Source: Leucogyrophana mollusca (Eukaryota > Basidiomycota > Agaricomycetes > Boletales). From it: a DNA stretch of 64,000 bases. Below the pieces are notes generated by a model. The model searched no databases. It saw only the letters and a program-made list of their open reading frames with translations, and was not told the origin of the DNA. The translations under genes were made by a program, and so were the position numbers. Shown here one piece after another: positions 56,080 to 64,000 of the stretch (position 1 is the first letter of the stretch; every line of letters begins with the position of its first letter). The stretch is taken from NCBI GenBank assembly GCA_021014945.1, contig MU266329.1:186001-250000 (forward strand), read 5' to 3'.

Positions 56080-57584
56080 CTCTGGCATAGCTGGAGCTTT
56101 CTTGAACGTTTCTTGAACGCTGGGAACGATGAGGGATGGAAATAAAGGGCAGAATTTTTCGTTATATGGAGGCCAAGGATGTCGTATGTAACGTGGCTGA
56201 AGTGACCTAATAAAGCCACCTTTTCAGGTGTGGCGGCCTGCAGTCTTTGACCAACATGAGCAAGACTGTACAAACCTCAATCCATCCTATAAACGGCCCA
56301 TGGAGCACCCTCAGCTTGCCTCCCAGAACGACTAGACACGTATCGGTCAACGAACTGCGTCCGACTTCGGGAAAGGATACGGCTCGAAAGTCACGGTACA
56401 CCACGACAATGTCACTGAGATGTCGCCTATCACACATTAGCCCCCTATGTTCAACACAAGCAGTGCATGGCGCTCGATTAACTTTGTATGAGATCCCGGT
56501 GAGTAGATGCTTCCCATCGAGATTGACATTCACCATGGTCTTTCTTCTCTTCCGGGCGGCGAAGTCGGGCATCGAAGCATAACCGAATGCTCCCCTTGCT
56601 GTATAATCCGTTCTCATGTATCCGATGCATCCTTGGTTTATCCAGGCGGGCCAAAAGCTCTGTATTTTCTGTTCCCCTTCTGTCGTTCCTTCCAGAACTC
56701 TAGCGATTGCCTCTCATGCCGTGGCAGTTCCGCATGCGGAAGACACTGCCTGAACTCCTGTGTTCCTAGAAGGTTACGGTCTGTTCGCAACTTCACATGG
56801 CATCGATCCGTGCAGGGTGGAAAGTTCTATGGTAGCAAGTCCAGCGGATTTACTTTCTTGCCACTCTTGTTCCTACGCCTCTATCGCTGACCGCAATAAA
56901 TAGTACGCTGGGAAATCGAGCTGTGTTTAAGTAGCGAATGACCTTGCTGTGCTCTTTGAGAGTGATTCCCGATGTTTCGTCTCCATTTACTGTGACCATA
57001 TCGGTGTGCCTTCGAGATCTACACATTAGCGTTGGTACTGAATTGAATGCTAGGTTCAATTGTGCCTGTGATCATAAATAATATCTGTCAGTGTGAAGCA
57101 TTGGCATTGCGTGGCCACGGATGTGCCATCTGATTCTTGGCTCGTCCGTGGCCAAGTTAGATGACTTGAACGAAAAGCCTAATTGTCGTGGCTTTAGCTT
57201 TCAAGTTCACCCACGTTCTACAGCGCTGCTTCTGAAATCCTCAAGACCCTTCTAGTCTGGTTTCGAATCTATCGAGGCTTTATCACAGGTTCCCTCCACC
57301 AATCGACGGATTCGCCGACTATTCTTCACGCCTCAACTGTCAATTATAACTTATCGCACATCCCTTGCCCGCCGGTGATGTCTGTGTCCTTCTGATCGAT
57401 AATAACGACAACGATCAGGCTTTGACTCGTCCCGTCGTCAATATGTTTCGCTCACCAGAAATTGCCATCCCGATCAGATATCAATCTGGGCCGAACGGTT
57501 TACTTGAGACATGAGGCACCGTGGAACTGGCAGCGTTGAGGAGATTTGCAAAACACTGTTTCATCTTCCTCGCAACCAGCTAGA
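56080..57584. other. divergent intergenic region, no convincing gene
   Basis: Open frames overlap on opposite strands at 56207-56890. The minus one begins near 56617 with SMPDFAARKRRKTMVNVNLD, which looks protein-like but matches nothing I know. It lacks a clear splice path. Promoters of the two flanking divergent genes should lie here. Confidence 0.4.
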
Positions 57585-58756
57585 ATGGTCAACCTAAATC
57601 CACTTCACGGTAAAAGCGGGATGGCGATGCTGCGGCCGACAGATGTTCGCGGTTTCCCTTCTGTGTGGGGGCCTACAGAAGCTCACCGTCGCTTGAATCT
57701 CCCACAGTCCGAAGCACGCCTCAGCGCAGCGACGACAACGATGTCAGCGAGAGGGCGGGGCGTCCTTGTCAAGCAAAAGGTTGCTTGCAATCTATTTATC
57801 ATGTTTGTTTCGCGGGCTGAACACTCCAATAGCCCGTGGTGCGCCGCAGCGAGATTGTCCAGAATTGCGAGGTGAGACAGAGCCATACTCCACCAACTCA
57901 GGGCAGCATCGTTTACTATCGATTAGCCACCAGGTTCGCCTCTGGAGTTTCCGGCTTGTGGCAGGGAATCCAAGACCGAGGTGAATGTTGTCATCTGGTC
58001 CCGAATACATGCGGTTCCTGACGCAGTGGACACAAACAGCCACCGCTTCCCCCACTGCGGCGCAGTTCTTCCTTTTCTTTCTCCGCCATAGGGCGAGAGT
58101 TTGAACAAGGATTGACAGATGCATTCACAGGAATACCCGAGAACTTGTTTGCTGATGCCGACTCTGGACAGACACCAACCGTACCTCTTGAAGGGGACCC
58201 ACTGAACGACGAGGCCAAGCAGCACATGCAGATTTTTACGGCAGAGCAGAAACCTCACGTCGCCAACGTTGTCGGAGCGAGTAAGCAGACCGCAGCAAGC
58301 GGGGAGATCGTCGGCACAGACCTACAAAGCAGTAGTGCTGCACCTCGCTCAACATTCTCTCAAGCTATAAAGTTCTTTTTTGGGGCAGAAGACAAGATTC
58401 GAAGGAATAGCTCAATATTTGTGAGTTCTCTTTGACATAGTACGGGCGGTATCATCGGAGCAGGGCTGATGATGATTGGACAGAGATCATCGTCCAAAAG
58501 ATCGAGCGAGGATGGATGTCAGGACATCGATACGAAGGATGAAGTCGATGAAGCATACACAAAGTACCTGAATGTCGAAATCCCTCACATAATCATGGAT
58601 AGCCGTATGTTTGAGCTGGAAGGCAGAAAACTGGCACACAAATAAATTATTTCAGTTCAATGTTTATACCAGATCACAATATCATGCATTATGAGCAAAG
58701 CAACGTACGGCAAAGTGTCAGTGCCACCAGCGCCCGCGCCCAAGTTTCAAGATTGA
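57585..58756 (+). CDS. hypothetical serine-rich protein (basidiomycete type)
   Basis: Not recognised. A consistent splice chain supports a real gene. The ATG at 57585 gives MVNLNPLHGKSGMAMLRPTD, SVWGPTEAHRRLNLPQSEAR and MSARGRGVLVKQK. An intron leads to PVVRRSEIVQNCE, another to VRLWSFRLVAGNPRP, and another to GHKQPPLPPLRRSSSFSFS. The frame then continues with FEQGLTDAFTGIPENLFADA and TFSQAIKFFFGAEDKIRRNS, and after an intron RSSSKRSSEDGCQD and YLNVEIPHIIMDS. The last exon is less sure and ends at 58756. RRSSSFSF and RRNSS resemble basophilic kinase sites. No membrane segment or enzyme motif is seen. It has about 300 residues. Confidence 0.6.
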
Positions 58757-59019
58757 GCCCGTTCCGGCGACACAAATATAAGTCGGGTCACGTCACCACC
58801 GTCACAGTCACCCCAGATACGGCGTGCCGCTCCGTGCCGACTGTTGTTCACTGCGGGCGGTGTCTGAAAATTAGATAGTCGCCCTCAGGCTCTGCTCGGT
58901 CCTCCTCATCGTCGCCAACGATCAAGGGTTGTTATCTCTTGTTCATTGACCGCCACCAGGGTCTTCGCGTTAGCTTCCCTAGAGCCGCTCGAGTGTGCTT
59001 ATCATTTTCCCGCAGTCCA

Positions 59020-62000
59020 ATGTCCGCTCCAGCACATGCTCTGTGAGTGCCAGACATCGTATCTCCCACATCCCTGGTTTATCCTCACACATGCATTTTA
59101 GCAGAAAGAAAATAAGGGTCACAGGTGATAAACCCCTGCAACCCGATTGCATTATGAAACTGACCCTCACAAACGTCGATTTCTTCCAACAGTGGTCGCT
59201 GCGGATGGACTTTCGAAGCGTGATGTCTTCCGTTTGCCAGACCCGTTTGCAGTCATCACTGTAGACGCCGAACAGACACATACTACCAGCGTCATCAAGA
59301 AGACCCTCAATCCATACTGGAATGAGAGTTTCGATATGTAAGTCTTAATGCTATTGAAACTTATATGGGTTTGCTCACTCGTCGGTTTCAGTACTGTGAA
59401 GGACTCATCCGTCGTCGCGGTACAAATTTTTGATCAGCGCAAGTTCAAGAGGCGTGATCAGGGGTTTCTTGGAGTAGTCAACGTTAAAGTCAGCGACGTC
59501 CTCGACCTTGATCTAGGCGGGCACGGTACGTAGCGACTCACCCTCGTTACATTTCCAATGACATCTTAGCTTAATCAATGTCACCAGAAATGTTGACTTT
59601 GGACTTGAAAAAGTCCAACGACAATCTCGTCGTTCACGGGAAACTCATCATTTATCTGTCAACCAATGTCAACCAACCTATGAGCAACCCCGGACCTTCG
59701 CAGGTGCAGGGTGTCACCACTGCTCTTGCTGATATGGGTATGAACGAATCTAACCTATCCCTCTCTCCTGGCACTGCTGGCCCCGCCCCCGGGAATGCTC
59801 TTTCCCGTACCCCTAGTTCGCACGCCACCGCCACTGAAGCAAGCAGTTCGTCTTTGATGTCGATGCCCACGCCTCATGTGCCGTCTTCGTCGATGACGGG
59901 TATTGAAACGGAGTCTCAGAGTCTCCAGCCCTCACCCTCTACCCGGCCAGTCAGTTCGGGAGGAGGCGGTGGTCACGCAGCACTTGTCGCAGCCCAGCAA
60001 GCAACAGCAGCAACTCTTGCCACTTCTCCTGGAGCCTCTACAAACAACTCTCAGCAAATGCGGAACTTCAACCCAAATGTAGACCAATACGGAGCTCTGC
60101 CGCCTGGCTGGGAACGCCGAATTGATCCACTCGGACGAACCTACTACGTCGACCATAACACTCGCACTACCACATGGAATAGGCCGTCCGCCAATCAGAC
60201 TGCAAACAACAGTGCGCAGGAGGGTGAGACAAATGCCGCCAGAGACCAGCATTCAAGACGGATTCTTGCCGACGATATGGTGGATGCCACTGGAACAGGT
60301 GCAACTGGAGGAAATGCTCATCGTGCCACATCCACAACTCCTCAACCCGCTGCAGCTAACACTGCGTCCGCCGCTATCGCTGCAAGCAACAACTCCACCA
60401 CTGCCGGCTCTGGCAGCTTGCCTGCTGGCTGGGAGGAGCGGTACACCCCAGAAGGCCGGCCTTACTATGTCGATCACAATACACGCACGACAACCTGGGT
60501 TGACCCGCGCCGTCAAACCATTATCCGAGTGATGGGACCGAACGGCCAAAACGCCTCCTTACAGCCACAAACCATCTCTCAGCTGGGCCCCTTACCTTCT
60601 GGATGGGAAATGCGTCTGACTTCAACGGCCCGTGTTTACTTTGTCGACCATAACACCAAGACGACAACTTGGGATGACCCCCGGATGCCGTCCACGCTCG
60701 ACGCTAATGTACCCCAGTACAAGCGTGACTTCCGTAGAAAACTCATCTACTTCAGGAGTCAGCCTGCGATGCGTGCTCAGCCTGGCAATTGTCAAATCAA
60801 AGTTAGACGAAATCACATCTTCGAGGACAGCTACGCCGAGATCATGAGGCAAACTCCGAATGATTTGAAGAAACGGCTAATGATCAAGTTTGATGGTGAG
60901 GATGGTCTTGATTACGGTGGTCTTTCAAGGTGAGCCAAGCAGCAGGCGATTTGAGCGATCGAATTAACATGGTATCAGAGAGTTCTTCTTCCTCCTCTCC
61001 CACGAAATGTTCAACCCCTTCTACTGCCTCTTCGAGTATTCCGCCCACGACAACTATACTCTCCAGATTAACCCCGCGTCCGGGGTCAATCCCGAGCACT
61101 TGAACTACTTTAAGTTTATTGGTCGCTGCCTAGGTCTCGGTATCTTCCACCGTCGCTTCTTGGATGCCTACTTTATCGTCAGCTTCTACAAGATGATTTT
61201 GAAGAAGAAGGTAACACTTTCTGACTTGGAAAGCGTGGACGCGGAACTGCACCGCGGTCTGACATGGATGCTGTAAGTGCCTGAATAATGTATGACAGCA
61301 TTGCTTAACTGGTGTGTCAGCGAAAACGACATAACCGACGTTATCGACGAGACATTCACCACTACAGAGGAACGCTTTGGCGAGCTAGTCACCATTGAGC
61401 TCAAAAATGGAGGAGGAGATATCAACGTCACTGAAGATAACAAAAAGGACTACGTTGATGCCGTCGTTGAATATCGGATTTCGAAGCGCGTCAAGGAACA
61501 ATTCGAAGCCTTTATGTCTGGGTTCAGCGAGCTGATACCGCAGGATCTAATCACCGTCTTCGACGAGCGCGAGCTTGAGCTGCTGATTGGCGGAATGTCC
61601 GAAATCGATGTGTAAGTACAGGTTTGAGTCTGCAGCTTCCTTGTTTTTCTGACCAGATCCATCCTTAGCGACGATTGGACTAAGCACACGGATTACCGTG
61701 GATATGAGATGAACGACGAAGTTATTCAGTGGTTCTGGCAGTGCATTCGTAGCTGGCCTCCTGAACGCAAATCTCGCTTGCTGCAATTTGCTACTGGGAC
61801 GTCTCGTATCCCTGTTAACGGGTTCAAGGATCTGCAAGGTTCGGATGGCCCTCGTCGTTTCACCATCGAGAAATCGGGCGACCCATCGCAGCTGCCCAAG
61901 AGCCACACCTGCTTCAATCGCATTGATCTGCCCCCGTATAAGGACTATGCGAGCTTGGAACACAAGTTGACGCTTGCTGTAGAGTGAGTGATGCCCAGCT

Positions 62001-62062
62001 GTCTTGCAAGTCCCGTCACTGACCGCGCCTGCAGGGAAACTGTCGGATTTGGTCAAGAATAA
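59020..62062 (+). CDS. RSP5: Rsp5/NEDD4-type HECT E3 ubiquitin ligase
   Basis: This ligase ubiquitinates membrane transporters and many other proteins through PPxY adaptors. The ATG at 59020 gives MSAPAHAL, then a 23-base exon (59102-59124) with KKIRVTV. The C2 domain continues [34 protein letters not shown] and [21 protein letters not shown] Ser/Ala/Gln linker and three WW domains follow: [40 protein letters not shown] and [20 protein letters not shown]. The HECT domain shows [40 protein letters not shown] and [36 protein letters not shown] carries the catalytic Cys. The end is [11 protein letters not shown] at 62062, the typical acidic finish. Layout is the same as yeast Rsp5. The first acceptor is a TAGCAG tandem. 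Confidence 0.96.
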
Positions 62063-62278
62063 TACCATATGGCCCTCGATGTCTTTATTCATACCGTTCA
62101 TGTCATTTATCTTTCTGTAATCTTAGTGGGACGCACTTCTTAGTTCTTTTTCCACTCTATTCAGTTATTCTGCTGTCTTTATTCCGGCACCAGTGAAATA
62201 TAACGAGCATTCATGTTGTCCACCACGCCAGAGATTAGGCTATACAGCAATTACAAGTACTCGCACACCCAGTCACAG

Positions 62279-64000
62279 TTATCGCTTCTCAAAGGCAAAC
62301 GCGATATAAATGTCTACAGTGGGTTGCGCCTCTGCATCAGTCTCGGTGTCAATAAGCGTCAAATGGAAACTTACTAGCGGCTTCCCACTGATCCTCGTCC
62401 ATTGCGCTCTCACCGTTGGCGTCGACAACTTTCATGCGCACCATCAAGGGCCCGAATTCTTCGTGCTCCTGGTGCTCTGCGAACACCTCGTGAAACTCTT
62501 CCTTATACACAGGGAATAACCCAAATTCCGCAGCCATCCTGAACACACCAATAGTCAATAAGATCCAAGTTTAGACAAACCTCATCAGCGGGGTAACTCC
62601 AAGCGGACAACCATGGGGGCAGGCGGGAATAAACGGACGTACTCGACAAAATTGTCCCACTGGACTATGTACTCCGGTACGTTCTCTACTGCATCTTCCA
62701 AGTAGAAATAGTATCGATGGCCGAATAGCGGCCGTGAATGTCGATCTTCAAAACGGATCTTGTACACGGAGTTTCCAAAAGATAGCTCTTCTGAGTCTGG
62801 GGGCAACGCATCCAGGCGCTCTCTAACAACACAACACACCGGGACTTAGCATGACGAGAACATAACAAATGCGGACGATTGCGCTCGAAGGGCAACCCAA
62901 GGCGATCAAAAAGGACATACAGTAGTTGATCAGAATTCGGTATCGTCCCGAGAAATACTCCGCCGGGCCTTAGCCATCGACTGACATTGTCGAGCATGCA
63001 ACGAGCTTTTTGCGCCGTTTCAAACGCGTAGTGCATGCAGAACTGCATGGAAACGACGTCAATCGGCTGTACGAGTCTCTCTGGCGGGAAAGCCTTTGAT
63101 AGCGGTTCCACATAACAGTCCAGAGCGGCGAACGAGGCGTCAAATCGTTGGTGACCTCGAAGGGTCTCCCAACGCTGTCGCGCCTGATCAACGGATATCG
63201 CAGCAATATCTGTTAAATGATTGTCATAAACAGACGAAAAGAAACTATGATGAAGGAGGAGGCATACCCACTGCAAGGAGTTCCTTGATCCGTGCCTTGA
63301 CCCACTTGGAAATATCACCGCCTTTGCCACAACCCATGTCAAGGACTTTGCCACTGGGGAATCCACCTCGTCCTCTACCTGGACCCGAGTATTGCGACGA
63401 AGGGCTGGCAGCAAGCGCCGGATGGCCAAACCGCGTGATCAACACAGACTTGACCCAATTGTTGAAATTCTTCAGTCCAATTATCGGCGAATCCAAGCGC
63501 TGCTTCACGCCAACTTCAGGACGCGCGTTATCTATTCGGTTGCCAGTCAGTCAGACATGTGGGCAACGGCGCCAGAACGAGGATGTTTGTAAGCTCACAA
63601 TGTTCCACCACCATGCCGACATCTCCGGCGTGCTTCTTGTAAGGCGGCTGCTGAACGACTTCGAGCTCCTCACTTCGCTCCCTCTTGCGCTTGCTTGATA
63701 ATCGCTGGCTACCGATACCTCGGTAGTTCTTATACATCTCGATCTCCTGCGGAGACATCGGTATTAGGACGGATGAAGCAGGCGTCAACCTCCGGCGAGG
63801 GTTGTAAGGAATGGACGAGACTAACGGGGACGGCGGCGGAGGCATGATGGGTGATGATGTCGTGCGTGGAGTTACGGTCGCGTGCGATGAAGGATGTGAG
63901 GATGACGATGAAGACGACGGCCTTGACGTCGAGACGACAGGCGAACGGGTCAAGGGAGACAATGGAAGTGCACGAGGGAAAGTTGAAGCAGTCTCCGAGG
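62279..64000 (-). CDS. ABD1: mRNA cap guanine-N7 methyltransferase (Abd1), 5' end outside the window
   Basis: The enzyme transfers methyl from S-adenosylmethionine to N7 of the cap guanine in the nucleus. The reading frame is open to the right edge, so the start lies beyond 64000. A Ser/Pro-rich N-terminus contains a KRKRER basic run, then KKHAGDVGMVVEHYNAR (cap and RNA contact). LIGLKNFNNWVKSVLI follows. The SAM-binding motif is KVLDMGCGKGGDISKWVKAR. Next are DVVSMQFCMHYAFETAQKAR, WLRPGGVFLGTIPNSDQLL, ELSFGNSVYKIRFEDR and GHRYYFYLEDAVENVPEYIV. Last come EFGLFPVYKEEFHEVFAEHQ and, after an intron with GT-AG ends, TVDIYIAFAFEKR with TAA at 62279. All family motifs are present. It is convergent with RSP5, 216 bases between stops. 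Confidence 0.92.

Noticed and set aside
56207..56617. Minus-strand 136-residue open frame upstream of the Atg38-like gene
   Set aside because: It looks partly protein-like but has no family signature, overlaps a plus-strand open frame and has no clear exon chain.

Overview
The window is nuclear DNA of a filamentous basidiomycete, most likely an Agaricomycete. Genes are dense, lie on both strands and are split by many short GT-AG introns of about 45-70 bases. The protein families (spliceosome, kinetochore, cap methyltransferase, Rsp5, Ubc6, mitochondrial mL60) are eukaryotic and fungal. No rRNA or tRNA gene, CRISPR array or bacterial operon was seen. Every gene model was built by eye from conserved protein blocks and splice signals, so exon edges are less certain than identities.

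Layout. From 1 to 3.1 kb I see no gene. A seven-bladed WD40 protein lies at 3.1-4.8 kb (+), followed by a gene-poor stretch with simple repeats (4.8-7.7 kb). A putative transcription factor with a GDS1-type winged helix and an APSES/KilA-N-like region lies at 7.7-10.7 kb (+). The accessory block is 11.6-25.9 kb. It holds three tandem copies (-) of an FAD-dependent aromatic monooxygenase gene with a period close to 4.3 kb. Between them are two deleted remnants of a short-chain dehydrogenase gene, two copies of an unrecognised small gene, and short direct repeats in the monooxygenase 5' regions. After the third copy come a broken PIF1/Helitron-type helicase fragment and one intact copy of the dehydrogenase. 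The whole block looks like a small catabolic or secondary-metabolism cluster that grew by segmental duplication.

The rest is mostly housekeeping: a STRAP-like WD40 protein (-), a SulP sulfate permease (+), a TACO1/YebC mitochondrial translation activator (+), a NYN-domain protein with two LOTUS-like repeats (-), Ubc6 (+), SF3A1 (-), mitochondrial mL60/MRPL31 (+), Cms1 (-), an Eri1-type exonuclease (+), a TmpA-like membrane protein (-), Ndc80 (-), Mog1 (+), an Atg38-like MIT coiled-coil protein (-), an unrecognised serine-rich protein (+), an Rsp5/NEDD4 HECT ligase (+) and the mRNA cap guanine-N7 methyltransferase (-, cut by the window end). Neighbours are often divergent or convergent with very small gaps, for example 147 bases between the SF3A1 and mL60 starts and 67 bases between the TACO1 and NYN stops.

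The most interesting points are the triplicated monooxygenase/SDR array, where copy 1 has lost a conserved glycine and both SDR remnants share one deletion; a small spliced gene carried by the duplication; a 6-base microexon in the STRAP gene; and the domain combinations of the GDS1/APSES-like and NYN/LOTUS-like proteins.
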